Assembly: GCF_016801865.2 (NCBI RefSeq)
Contig: NC_068937.1
Span: forward strand, 130,303,779-130,367,778
Reading direction: 5' to 3'
DNA length: 64,000 nucleotides
Origin: Culex pipiens pallens
Taxonomy: Eukaryota > Arthropoda > Insecta > Diptera > Culicidae
A program made the position numbers and the translations under genes. The notes below the pieces were generated by a model. That model searched no databases. It saw only the letters and a program-made list of their open reading frames with translations, and had not been told where the DNA came from. Below are positions 1 through 11,448 of this stretch, piece by piece (the stretch's first letter is position 1; each line of letters starts with the position of its first letter).

Positions 1-402
1 CCATTACACACAAGAGGGGTCAAAACGGGAAGATTTTTGTTCAGCCAAAAGGACTAGGACTCTCTCTATTTTTATACCTGTTCAGGAAACGGGACGTTTG
101 TCGGGATCAAGAATTCTGGTTGCCGGTGTGTTGACTTTAGTTTTTCGGTCAGAGTGCCTTGGGAAGAGCAACAACATCAACAGCAGCAGTGTTGGCCCAT
201 GGAAAAGGAGGTCAAATGAACCGGGACTAATGGTGATTTGATACATCGTAGTCATTTTGAGGTTTTCGGGTTGAGGGTGGGTTGGGTGTTTTTTAAACTC
301 TTAATAGGAGCTCCTGGGGTTGGTGGTTCCGAGCAATTGAGTGGAAACGAGCAATTTCTGGAGGTAATTTGGTGTGGTTTCGGTTTGAATGTAAGTGAAA
401 TT
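1..402. other. Single-copy non-coding DNA
   Basis: No gene or repeat was recognised here. The base composition is mixed and a short CAACA/CAGCAG-rich stretch lies near 168-190. Open frames running through this segment into the next are created by the adjacent heptanucleotide array, not by coding sequence. It could be intron or intergenic DNA. Confidence 0.5.
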
Positions 403-1024
403 GTTTTTTTGTTTTTTGTTTTTTGTTTTTTGTTTTTTGTTTTTTGTTTTTTGTTTTTTGTTTTTTGTTTTTTGTTTTTTGTTTTTTGTTTTTTGTTTTT
501 TGTTTTTTGTTTTTTGTTTTTTGTTTTTTGTTTTTTGTTTTTTGTTTTTTGTTTTTTGTTTTTTGTTTTTTGTTTTTTGTTTTTTGTTTTTTGTTTTTTG
601 TTTTTTGTTTTTTGTTTTTTGTTTTTTGTTTTTTGTTTTTTTTTTTTTGTTTTTTGTTTTTTGTTTTTTGTTTTTTGTTTTTTGTTTTTTGTTTTTTGTT
701 TTTTGTTTTTTGTTTTTTGTTTTTTGTTTTTTGTTTTTTTGTTTTTTGTTTTTTGTTTTTTGTTTTTTGTTTTTTGTTTTTTGTTTTTTGTTTTTTGTTT
801 TTTGTTTTTTGTTTTTTGTTTTTTGTTTTTTGTTTTTTGTTTTTTGTTTTTTGTTTTTTGTTTTTTGTTTTTTGTTTTTTGTTTTTTGTTTTTTGTTTTT
901 TGTTTTTTGTTTTTTGTTTTTTGTTTTTTGTTTTTTGTTTTTTGTTTTTTGTTTTTTGTTTTTTGTTTTTTGTTTTTTGTTTTTTGTTTTTTGTTTTTTG
1001 TTTTTTGTTTTTTGTTTTTTTTTG
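403..1024. repeat. Heptanucleotide satellite (TTTTTTG)n
   Basis: About 88 head-to-tail copies of a 7-bp unit, six T then one G, run without other sequence between them. Only a few departures are visible. A 13-T run at 636-648 equals one G-to-T change. A 7-T unit lies at 734-740, and the first and last units have 7 and 9 T. Because 7 is not a multiple of 3 and the unit makes no stop codon, all frames stay open on both strands, giving artificial frames of up to 300 codons with an FCFLFFV or KKQKTKN heptad. I see no sign that these are proteins. Confidence 0.97.
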
Positions 1025-3291
1025 TGAATGAAGTTTCCAACCAAAATAAGCTCCACTTTACATTTAATTTCCGATACTGGAGTTTAATTGCCATTTTTCC
1101 TTGTTTGAATATGCCTTTAATTTTCCAGAATCAGAGATAGTAATGATCCCATCCTGCGGGTTTATTTGAGCTTAATGTGAATGGATTTATTTTACCTTCT
1201 AGGTAATTTGGTATTAACATTTCTGCGATATACATAATTAAATTATATGTCGAAGAATTGTTGCATATTGGTTAAAATATCCGCGAAAATTCCTTTTTCT
1301 TGATAATAATAATTAAATTTCCCACTCATTTTATTAAGGCTTTAATTTTTTAAAAGCTTTATCATTTCATCATTTCAATATTTTATAGCACATTTACCAT
1401 ATTTTTCAGCTCGCTCCCCATCCGGAGGCCATTTTTGCAATGATTATCACCGCGGCGGTGTTCACGCCCGTGTGTTGGGTCTAAAATTTCCCTCGAAAAG
1501 GATGGAAAAATGGAAAACGGGGCAGAAAAAAAACACCGAAAAAAAAGACAACCTGACTAGTGTGGCCGCCCTGAAACAGACGGAAATACGGTCCGGCCCG
1601 GCCAGTCCGGAGTCGGTTCTGTCCCGTGACGAAGGTTGAAAAATGGCATTAAAGATTTATGAAAATACCACCAGCCAGCCAGCCAACTCCTGTACATTCA
1701 TAGTGGGAGGACCCAAAATAGAAGGTTTTGGAAAGAGAAAAAAAAAAAACTGATGTTTCACGGGAAGGTCTCAACTTTCCATATCCGTTTGACTACCTTC
1801 CCACCCTCTTTTATGATACGGAGCATGCTTTCGTGTTAATGTTTTAAGTTGTTTCACAGAACGCTCTGGTCTGGGCTCTCTGTGTGGTGGAATTTTGGCA
1901 CCTTCTTCGCGTCGCTGGCTGGACTCTGGGGGAGGCTTTGAATTTGTTTTGGCGTTTTCACTGGGCTGAAAAGTGCAACCCCTTTTTTGTGTTGTGGACA
2001 GGACTTCGTTGAAGGTGTTTTTTTTTCGGTACTGAGTTGAACGTTTTTGATTGACAGTTTTTCAGATGCTCATTCCGCTAAATAAGAGGGTTATTCTGTT
2101 TTGGAAGTTGGAAAAAGTAACGTCTAAATCGTGCATTACCTGAAACATTTTTCGAAAATTTTCGTAGTATTGGAATAATTAAAAAAAAAACATTAATCCT
2201 GCAACTTAATTCATATTTAAGAAAACATATCTTTATTATATATGTGATATTTTTACATTTACATTAAGTTTAGTTCAAAGATTCACAATGGTTTTAAAAC
2301 TTTCAATATTTTCACGAAATATCATATTTAAGTTGTTAATTATTGAATACCATTAGCATGTAACGATCACATATTTACAAAAAAATAAAGAAAAAATGCA
2401 CTTCATAGTTTCTTAATTTCAACAAAAAAAGGGTTGTATATATCCTGGAAGAATTAGAATATAATTATACACTAGGCCAGTTGCTTTAAAATACATACCT
2501 AATTTAAAAAAATACCTAAGTTTTTACGAAAAAACCTATTGTTTGCAATAACAAACTTTTTGCAGTAATTTACATTGAAACTTTTCAAAAAAAGAATAAT
2601 ATATTTAAACTGGTTCAATCATGCTTTCAAGAATCATTAATGCAAAAAATAAATAAATTAGTTTTCAGTTGATCACCTGTCAATTTCCTGTCAATTTCCT
2701 TTCTTAAAAAAAATCGATCAAATATAAATATAACAGGGATGACACTCTTTTTTGAAAATATTTACCATTAAAAAATCATTAATTACTTGAGTCTATTATG
2801 TAATCGACCAATTTGAAACATAAGCCTAAGATATTTTTTTTATTTGGCAATTCTTGACTGCTTTAGAGACATTTTTTTATTTAGCATGAGGCTGAAATTT
2901 TGAGGGAACTTTCTTTTTGGCAAAAAAAAAAAAAACATTTTGCATTATTAGTTGCCCAAAAATCTGTAAATCAATAACTAATTGTTTGATCGATGTGGTG
3001 TCTCCGCTACAATTTCAGTTTTTTATAAATTTTCAGGAAAAAGCTCATGAAAATGTTTTTATTTCTGTTTCACCCAACACATTGAATAGTATTGGGTAAA
3101 GTTACCAGTTATGAAATTTTGTCATTTCAAGAGGTTTCGAACAACTTAATTTGAACCTTTTTAAATAATAATCATCATAAAATATCAAATCAAATATCAT
3201 AAATAAACATAATATTTTTTAAATTGTTATTCAAGGATTGAAGAACATAGTTTAAACAACAAATTATTCGTTTTTAAGTGCTTTCTACAGT
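1025..3291. other. Non-coding DNA, GC-richer island then AT-rich tract
   Basis: No gene was recognised. The part from about 1386 to 2010 is less AT-rich and has CpG-containing stretches, including a CCGCGGCGG-like segment near 1451. It looks like single-copy DNA and could be a regulatory island. From about 2110 to 3270 the sequence is very AT-rich with many A and T runs and no terminal repeats that I could pair. Confidence 0.45.
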
Positions 3292-3539
3292 CATGCCTCG
3301 GTTCAGCACCGTATATGGGGGATGCAAAACCAAGGCGTGCATAGCTGTAGCACAGAGCTTATGGGTTTTTGGCTATGTGGGAGACATTGGCTATAATTGT
3401 ATGAAAAATCATTCAAACATCAAAAAATTATTGTGTTTTGGAATCGGGATGATGGCAGCAATCCATTGCAATTATAATTACATGGAAATTTTCACAAAAA
3501 AATATTTGCCTGTATTTTGAAATTGCCATTTTATCTCTA

Positions 3540-4844
3540 AACACCTCAAAATAATTGTTATTGCACTTTAGGATCGGGTTTTTGTTTCCATATGTTTCGA
3601 ATGTAATTCATTTTTTTTAATGAAAGTACTCAAAATTTTCAAAAAACTACGTTTTTTCGAAAAAAAAACATAAAATTTAAGTTTTTAACAATATGGGTAT
3701 AAAATGATCGGAATTTTTTCATACATTTCGAATGAAAAAACAACATTTTTGAAAATACTGAAAAATTTCATCAAAACTACGTATTTTCGAAAAAAAAATA
3801 CTCAAAATTTCAGTTTGTTTAATAATATGGGTATCAGACGATTGGAATTTTTGTCGTTCATTTCGAATGTAATAACAAATTTATTTGAAAACACTCAAAA
3901 TTTTCACAAAACTACGTATTTTAGAAAAAAATACTCAAAATTCCAGTTTTTACAATAAGAGTATCAAATGATCGGGATTTTTTTTATACATTTCGAAAGT
4001 TATAACACATTCCTTTAGATACTCAAAAATTTAACAAAACTACGTATTTTCTAAAAAATACTCCAAATTTCAGTTTTTTTTAGAATATGATATCATATCC
4101 AAAATATCGGTTTTACAAGTTTTGCTAAAATTTTGACTGTTTTCAAAAAAAAATGTTAATAATTCGAAATGTATAAAAAAATACGATCATTTGATACCTA
4201 TATCGTGCAAAACCGAAATTTTGAATATTCTTTCAAAAATAAGTAGTTTTGTAAAAAAAATATTTTTGAAAAAATGTTTTCTTTACATTCGAAATGTATG
4301 AAAAAATCTCGATCATTTGATACCCATATTGCGAAAAACAGAAATTTGGAGTATTTTTTCGAAAATACGTAGTTTTGTGATAATTTTGAGCATTTTCAAA
4401 AAAAAAGTTGTTACATTGAGTATTTTTTCAAAAATACGTAATTTTGTGAAAATTTTGACTTTTAAAAAAAAATATTAATACATTCGAAATGTATGAAAAA
4501 AATTCCGATCATTTGATACCTATATCGTGAAAAACCGAAATTTGAGTATTTTTTTTTCAAAATACGTAGTTTTGTAAAAAAAAAATATTTTTGAAAAAAT
4601 GATTTTCTTTACATTCGAAATGTATGAAAAAATCTCGATCATTTGATACCCATATTGCGAAAAACAGAAATTTTGAGTATTTTTTCGAAAATACGTAGTT
4701 TTGTGATAATTTTGAGCATTTTCAAAAAAAAAAGTTGTTGCATTGAGTATTTTTTCAAAAATACTTAATTTTGTGAAAATTTTGACTTTTAAAAAAAAAT
4801 ATTAATATATTCGAAATGTATGAAAAAAATTCCGATCATTTGAT
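3540..4844. repeat. Head-to-head AT-rich satellite, part 1
   Basis: Degenerate tandem units carry the landmarks 'GATCATTTGATACC', 'TTCGAAATGTATG' and 'AATACGTAGTTTTGTG'. To about 4091 they read in one direction (GGGTATCAAATGATCGG form), and after it in the other. Between 4180 and 4845 the landmark GATCATTTGATAC recurs at about 4187, 4313, 4512, 4641 and 4840. Alternate occurrences are about 328 bp apart, so two sub-units form a higher-order unit. The flip point near 4091 is a short palindrome, ATATGATATCATAT. The array is interrupted by the 7.2-kb element and resumes at 12070. Confidence 0.8.
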
Positions 4845-4848
4845 ACCT
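4845..4848. repeat. Target-site duplication ACCT, left copy
   Basis: ACCT directly precedes the GGGTCATTCC end and is repeated at 12066-12069 after the opposite end. Uninterrupted satellite units nearby, for example near 4517, read GATACCTATATCG. That is exactly the sequence obtained by removing the element and one ACCT, so the pre-insertion site is known. Confidence 0.9.
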
Positions 4849-5465
4849 GGGTCATTCCTTCCCAAGTGACCACGCGTCCAACATCGACCTTCACCAAATC
4901 TGCTCATATTTGGCATGGGGGTTGTTTTTGCCCCAAAAACAAAGAATCCCAAGTTTGGTGACATTTGGTCCACCCCCGCGCCCGTGGCACCCCCCTCTTT
5001 TTCTGTGATTTTTGAAAAACCTCATTTTTGAAATGCATTTTTCTAAGAGATAAGTTTACAAAAAGTCAACTTTTGGGTATGCAAATTTGAAGATTTTTTG
5101 ACGTAGAATCGAATGGCGTACTCAAAATTTACGTACAGTGTTGCCAGATATGAAAATTTTGCGATTTAAGCTTTAAAATGCATTTTTAACCCTTTGTACG
5201 AGCACTTACGGGAAAACTGACAATTGCAATCGATTGCTGAGAGTTTTTTACATTAAATTCAATCAAAACCTCAGGGTAAATTGGATATTTCTTGAGATAT
5301 CACATTTTTAAGTTGGAAAGCCCTGTATTGCATAGCAAATGTTTTACTTAACCATCAATTTTCAAAAGTGCATTGCGTTAGAGCATAGTAGGCCTTGAAA
5401 TTTGAAGATTTTTTAAATTTTCGTTGCGGAAGTAAGTGAATGTGAAATTAAATGAAATTGAATTC
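4849..5465 (+). repeat. Left inverted arm of the 7.2-kb foldback
   Basis: This 617-bp arm is matched by the reverse complement of 11449-12065. It contains a 'CAGTGTTGCCAGATATG' stretch near 5139, which resembles ends of other mosquito-type DNA transposons, so the arm may itself have a mixed origin. It ends in TTGAATTC, which served as the target of the hAT insertion. Confidence 0.9.
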
Positions 5466-8400
5466 CAGGGCTGAGCTGTAGGTTAGTCGAGGTTAGTCGT
5501 CGACTAACAAGTTCTTTAACAAAAATGTCGCCCTCCTTAAACCATTTGGCGCCCTCAGCAGGGCCCAAGAGAAACTTTGCATTTTGCAAATTTGCCAAGT
5601 TGCCGATTTGTGCTGCGCCTTCTTGAAAAAGATAGAGCGCCCCCTCAGGTAGCCCCAGGGCGCCCAAAATGCCATTTTTGGAAATTAAAAAAAAAGAGCC
5701 TAAGGGAGATCAGGGCTGAGCTGTAGGTTAGTCGAGGTTAGTCGTCGACTAACAAGTTCTTTAACAAAAATGTCGCCCTCCTTAAACCATTTGGCGCCCT
5801 CAGCAGGGCCCAAGAGAAACTTTGCATTTTGCAAATTTGCCAAGTTGCCGATTTGTGCTGCGCCTTCTTGAAAAAGATAGAGCGCCCCCTCAGGTAGCCC
5901 CAGGGCGCCCAAAATGCCATTTTTGGAAATTAAAAAAAAAGAGCCTAAGGGAGATCAGGGCTGAGCTGTAGGTTAGTCGAGGTTAGTCGTCGACTAACAA
6001 GTTCTTTAACAAAAATGTCGCCCTCCTTAAACCATTTGGCGCCCTCAGCAGGGCCCAAGAGAAACTTTGCATTTTGCAAATTTGCCAAGTTGCCGATTTG
6101 TGCTGCGCCTTCTTGAAAAAGATAGAGCGCCCCCTCAGGTAGCCCCAGGGCGCCCAAAATGCCATTTTTGGAAATTAAAAAAAAAGAGCCTAAGGGAGAT
6201 CAGGGCTGAGCTGTAGGTTAGTCGAGGTTAGTCGTCGACTAACAAGTTCTTTAACAAAAATGTCGCCCTCCTTAAACCATTTGGCGCCCTCAGCAGGGCC
6301 CAAGAGAAACTTTGCATTTTGCAAATTTGCCAAGTTGCCGATTTGTGCTGCGCCTTCTTGAAAAAGATAGAGCGCCCCCTCAGGTAGCCCCAGGGCGCCC
6401 AAAATGCCATTTTTGGAAATTAAAAAAAAAGAGCCTAAGGGAGATCAGGGCTGAGCTGTAGGTTAGTCGAGGTTAGTCGTCGACTAACAAGTTCTTTAAC
6501 AAAAATGTCGCCCTCCTTAAACCATTTGGCGCCCTCAGCAGGGCCCAAGAGAAACTTTGCATTTTGCAAATTTGCCAAGTTGCCGATTTGTGCTGCGCCT
6601 TCTTGAAAAAGATAGAGCGCCCCCTCAGGTAGCCCCAGGGCGCCCAAAATGCCATTTTTGGAAATTAAAAAAAAAGAGCCTAAGGGAGATCAGGGCTGAG
6701 CTGTAGGTTAGTCGAGGTTAGTCGTCGACTAACAAGTTCTTTAACAAAAATGTCGCCCTCCTTAAACCATTTGGCGCCCTCAGCAGGGCCCAAGAGAAAC
6801 TTTGCATTTTGCAAATTTGCCAAGTTGCCGATTTGTGCTGCGCCTTCTTGAAAAAGATAGAGCGCCCCCTCAGGTAGCCCCAGGGCGCCCAAAATGCCAT
6901 TTTTGGAAATTAAAAAAAAAGAGCCTAAGGGAGATCAGGGCTGAGCTGTAGGTTAGTCGAGGTTAGTCGTCGACTAACAAGTTCTTTAACAAAAATGTCG
7001 CCCTCCTTAAACCATTTGGCGCCCTCAGCAGGGCCCAAGAGAAACTTTGCATTTTGCAAATTTGCCAAGTTGCCGATTTGTGCTGCGCCTTCTTGAAAAA
7101 GATAGAGCGCCCCCTCAGGTAGCCCCAGGGCGCCCAAAATGCCATTTTTGGAAATTAAAAAAAAAGAGCCTAAGGGAGATCAGGGCTGAGCTGTAGGTTA
7201 GTCGAGGTTAGTCGTCGACTAACAAGTTCTTTAACAAAAATGTCGCCCTCCTTAAACCATTTGGCGCCCTCAGCAGGGCCCAAGAGAAACTTTGCATTTT
7301 GCAAATTTGCCAAGTTGCCGATTTGTGCTGCGCCTTCTTGAAAAAGATAGAGCGCCCCCTCAGGTAGCCCCAGGGCGCCCAAAATGCCATTTTTGGAAAT
7401 TAAAAAAAAAGAGCCTAAGGGAGATCAGGGCTGAGCTGTAGGTTAGTCGAGGTTAGTCGTCGACTAACAAGTTCTTTAACAAAAATGTCGCCCTCCTTAA
7501 ACCATTTGGCGCCCTCAGCAGGGCCCAAGAGAAACTTTGCATTTTGCAAATTTGCCAAGTTGCCGATTTGTGCTGCGCCTTCTTGAAAAAGATAGAGCGC
7601 CCCCTCAGGTAGCCCCAGGGCGCCCAAAATGCCATTTTTGGAAATTAAAAAAAAAGAGCCTAAGGGAGATCAGGGCTGAGCTGTAGGTTAGTCGAGGTTA
7701 GTCGTCGACTAACAAGTTCTTTAACAAAAATGTCGCCCTCCTTAAACCATTTGGCGCCCTCAGCAGGGCCCAAGAGAAACTTTGCATTTTGCAAATTTGC
7801 CAAGTTGCCGATTTGTGCTGCGCCTTCTTGAAAAAGATAGAGCGCCCCCTCAGGTAGCCCCAGGGCGCCCAAAATGCCATTTTTGGAAATTAAAAAAAAA
7901 GAGCCTAAGGGAGATCAGGGCTGAGCTGTAGGTTAGTCGAGGTTAGTCGTCGACTAACAAGTTCTTTAACAAAAATGTCGCCCTCCTTAAACCATTTGGC
8001 GCCCTCAGCAGGGCCCAAGAGAAACTTTGCATTTTGCAAATTTGCCAAGTTGCCGATTTGTGCTGCGCCTTCTTGAAAAAGATAGAGCGCCCCCTCAGGT
8101 AGCCCCAGGGCGCCCAAAATGCCATTTTTGGAAATTAAAAAAAAAGAGCCTAAGGGAGATCAGGGCTGAGCTGTAGGTTAGTCGAGGTTAGTCGTCGACT
8201 AACAAGTTCTTTAACAAAAATGTCGCCCTCCTTAAACCATTTGGCGCCCTCAGCAGGGCCCAAGAGAAACTTTGCATTTTGCAAATTTGCCAAGTTGCCG
8301 ATTTGTGCTGCGCCTTCTTGAAAAAGATAGAGCGCCCCCTCAGGTAGCCCCAGGGCGCCCAAAATGCCATTTTTGGAAATTAAAAAAAAAGAGCCTAAGG

Positions 8401-9535
8401 GAGATCAGGGCTGAGCTGTAGGTTAGTCGAGGTTAGTCGTCGACTAACAAGTTCTTTAACAAAAATGTCGCCCTCCTTAAACCATTTGGCGCCCTCAGCA
8501 GGGCCCAAGAGAAACTTTGCATTTTGCAAATTTGCCAAGTTGCCGATTTGTGCTGCGCCTTCTTGAAAAAGATAGAGCGCCCCCTCAGGTAGCCCCAGGG
8601 CGCCCAAAATGCCATTTTTGGAAATTAAAAAAAAGAGCCTAAGGGAGATCAGGGCTGAGCTGTAGGTTAGTCGAGGTTAGTCGTCGACTAACAAGTTCTT
8701 TAACAAAAATGTCGCCCTCCTTAAACCATTTGGCGCCCTCAGCAGGGCCCAAGAGAAACTTTGCATTTTGCAAATTTGCCAAGTTGCCGATTTGTGCTGC
8801 GCCTTCTTGAAAAAGATAGAGCGCCCCCTCAGGTAGCCCCAGGGCGCCCAAAATGCCATTTTTGGAAATTAAAAAAAAAGAGCCTAAGGGAGATCAGGGC
8901 TGAGCTGTAGGTTAGTCGAGGTTAGTCGTCGACTAACAAGTTCTTTAACAAAAATGTCGCCCTCCTTAAACCATTTGGCGCCCTCAGCAGGGCCCAAGAG
9001 AAACTTTGCATTTTGCAAATTTGCCAAGTTGCCGATTTGTGCTGCGCCTTCTTGAAAAAGATAGAGCGCCCCCTCAGGTAGCCCCAGGGCGCCCAAAATG
9101 CCATTTTTGGAAATTAAAAAAAAAGAGCCTAAGGGAGATCAGGGCTGAGCTGTAGGTTAGTCGAGGTTAGTCGTCGACTAACAAGTTCTTTAACAAAAAT
9201 GTCGCCCTCCTTAAACCATTTGGCGCCCTCAGCAGGGCCCAAGAGAAACTTTGCATTTTGCAAATTTGCCAAGTTGCCGATTTGTGCTGCGCCTTCTTGA
9301 AAAAGATAGAGCGCCCCCTCAGGTAGCCCCAGGGCGCCCAAAATGCCATTTTTGGAAATTAAAAAAAAAGAGCCTAAGGGAGATCAGGGCTGAGCTGTAG
9401 GTTAGTCGAGGTTAGTCGTCGACTAACAAGTTCTTTAACAAAAATGTCGCCCTCCTTAAACCATTTGGCGCCCTCAGCAGGGCCCAAGAGAAACTTTGCA
9501 TTTTGCAAATTTGCTAAGTTGCCAAGTTGCGCCGC
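5466..9535. repeat. 245-bp tandem array, 16 full copies plus a partial one
   Basis: Units start at 5466 and every 245 bp after, with one 244-bp unit (one A lost in an A-run near 8630) that shifts later starts to 8650, 8895, 9140 and 9385. The copies appear otherwise identical. The last, partial copy drifts away after about 9513. Every unit starts with the hAT terminal sequence CAGGGCTGAGCTGTA, so the transposon end itself was amplified. The unit contains a near-perfect hairpin (GTTAGTCG-T-CGACTAAC) and several GCGCC words. Each unit has overlapping minus-strand frames of 60 and 70 codons. With no variation between copies, selection on them cannot be judged, and I do not call them genes. Confidence 0.97.
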
Positions 9536-10595
9536 GAAACGCTGCCGCGTTTGTTTTGAATCAACTAGCAGTGCTCTTCAACGTGTTCCGTTTTGATGAT
9601 TCTTTCATTTTTCTAGATGCTGCTACGTTGCTGTTCGCTCTGTTCACACTGTTCGGTTTATGCATCGCTAGCATACAATGACCGGTGTTATGCCATATCA
9701 GGGTCTGATCTGTGTTTATAATATACATTTTTGTTCGCTGCGATGATTTAATTTATTGCGGCTGGAGTGGCTTTTTTTGCCAAATCATTCATAAACATAC
9801 CTTTAACAGGGGTGCAATTGGGTCAAAATGATTTTTTAATGAAATTTGAAATTCCTCAGTCTTTTCAATGAAATTTAATTATGTTTCAAGGGTTGAGTAG
9901 GAGACATCTTAAAAACGTTTGCAGAAAATGTCACATTCCAAGAACAAAACCCGCGATTTTGGCAGCTATATATATTTGGGGTACGTTTTTCACCAAAAAT
10001 GATTTTTCAAAAAATCAACCTTTTAATATTCTCTTTGAAATTGGTCGATTCCTTTGAAAGAGTAACACTGCTGAGTTACTTGTTTTGATCATTTCTTTGT
10101 ATTAGAGCATTATTTTAGTTTCAATTTTTAAACGATTCATCAAATTCCATCATATTTTTGGAAAATGTTGGTATACTATCTAAGATCAATCCTTCGTTAA
10201 GTTTTTTCGCTATCATTTAAATTGTTTTTGTTCGGTAGAAGTAATGAGAAGTGAATCGTTTTTTGACCCATAGTCACACAAACTGACGGTACAGTAATGT
10301 TAACTTGATACAATTTTCAATGTAATTTTCAGATAGAATAATGTTGATTTTAAATAAAATATGTTTGTATGAAATTTGATTATCTTTCCGAATAGGGGAT
10401 TCATACTCGTACTGTTGCTGTATAACTGTTGTTTGCCTATAATCAAACAACATTTAATGATTAGTGCAGGGACCTAGTTCGGACGAAGTCGGCTTTCGCG
10501 GAGGGTTATTAAAGGATAAAGGGCAAATGAATAAAATTTATGTGTCTTTTTGAAACTCACTTTTTCATTGCTAACGTAGCTGTTATTTTTGTGTA
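9536..10595. other. Internal non-array part of the hAT-type element
   Basis: Non-coding, with moderate AT content and no transposase motif or long frame. The longest plus frame (9496-9681, 61 codons) starts inside the partial last repeat and looks accidental. This may be the remnant of the original element between its two ends. Confidence 0.5.
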
Positions 10596-10810
10596 CCGTA
10601 ATCTGGGGTGAATCGGGACTACAGTCTGAATAGGGACAGCAGTTTTTAGAGAACTTAAAGCTTTTAAATTTGGAAATGGATGAACACATTTTGTTGGCCT
10701 GAGTCTGTTCTAACCGAAACCAACCAGAAAAATCAAAATATTGTGCTCCAACATGGTTAAAACTGCTGTCCCAATTCGCCCCATGTGTCCCGATTGACCC
10801 CAGTTTACGG
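10596..10810. mobile_element. TA-flanked MITE with CCGTAA ends
   Basis: The ends CCGTAATCTGGGG and CCAGTTTACGG are imperfect inverted repeats flanked by TA (10594-10595 and 10811-10812). Arms extend inward, as with GGGACAGCAGTTTTT matched by AAAACTGCTGTCCC. TA duplication and small size point to a Tc1/mariner-type MITE. The ends resemble those of the larger element at 48868-49743 and the left end at 40999, which suggests one family. It is nested in the hAT-type element close to a poly(C) run (about 10839-10852). Confidence 0.8.
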
Positions 10811-10973
10811 TAATCAAAAAACGAATAACATATTCCACCCCCCCCCCCCCCCGCTCATCACAAAATATAGGCGCCCTACGAGGAGAAGCGCCCTCGCCAG
10901 GAACATTGGCGCCCTAAACCCGCCAACAGCGACTAACTAGTTCAAAATCGTACAGCTCAGCCCTGTTGAATTC

Positions 10974-11448
10974 ATGTATGTAGCTAGCCTGTAAATATGA
11001 CTTCAATTGGTTAAGGTTTAGCGGGTCCTTTTTTTGTAACTTCAATCTATTTAGTAGTTTCTTACATCTTCTTCGACAAAATTTCTCAAAACGCTATCAA
11101 AGTTTCTTAAAGATTTTCCGGGGAATAACTTTGTATAGAACATCGCAAAGCGCTAGGAATCGATCCCTGAAAGATACAGGTTAATTTTTTGGGCATGTTT
11201 TTAAATTTTGCCAAAAAATCTCCAACAATTCTTCAGGTCAAAATTGGACTCACTAATTTAGGTTTAAAACCTTAACCAAATGACCTCATATTTACAGGAT
11301 AGCTTCTGAGGCCATAATACTTGGCAATTCCGGTTGATGCGCTCATAATTAAATCTTTTGTCATTTTCATTTATCCGTGAACCACGCCAAGTCTTGCCAA
11401 GACGGGGGTTCAAATACATACATACAATACATACATACATACAGATAT
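10974..11448. other. Original loop of the 7.2-kb foldback
   Basis: The segment between the hAT insertion and the right arm is non-coding. It contains a weaker internal inverted repeat: CCTGTAAATATGA near 10989 matches TCATATTTACAGG near 11287, and GGTTAAGGTTT near 11018 matches AAACCTTAACC near 11268. A short CATA microsatellite (about 11415-11443) lies just before the right arm. Confidence 0.55.

Larger units (their letters stand above)
5466..10965. mobile_element. hAT-type element carrying a 245-bp tandem array
   Basis: The left end CAGGGCTGAGCTGTA (5466-5480) is matched perfectly and inverted at 10951-10965. Both ends are flanked by the 8-bp duplication TTGAATTC (5458-5465 and 10966-10973). 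An 8-bp duplication with CAG-starting ends is the hallmark of the hAT superfamily. Total length is 5500 bp, of which about 4.07 kb is the tandem array. The rest (9536-10950) holds no transposase frame, so this is a non-autonomous derivative. The right 130 bp, read inverted, is a diverged relative of the array unit and shares its GTTAGTCG and GGCGCC words. A TA-MITE is nested near the right end. Confidence 0.88.

Noticed and set aside
238..1140. Frames of 200-300 codons on both strands with FCFLFFV or KKQKTKN repeats
   Set aside because: They are created by the heptanucleotide array, which lacks stops in every frame on both strands.
5413..9349. Minus-strand frames of 60 and 70 codons repeated every 245 bp
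   Set aside because: They repeat because the DNA unit repeats. The two frames overlap, copies do not vary so selection cannot be seen, and no known domain is visible.
5466..9535. A CRISPR-like array, because of regular spacing
   Set aside because: There are no unique spacers. The whole 245-bp unit repeats and it starts at a transposon end.
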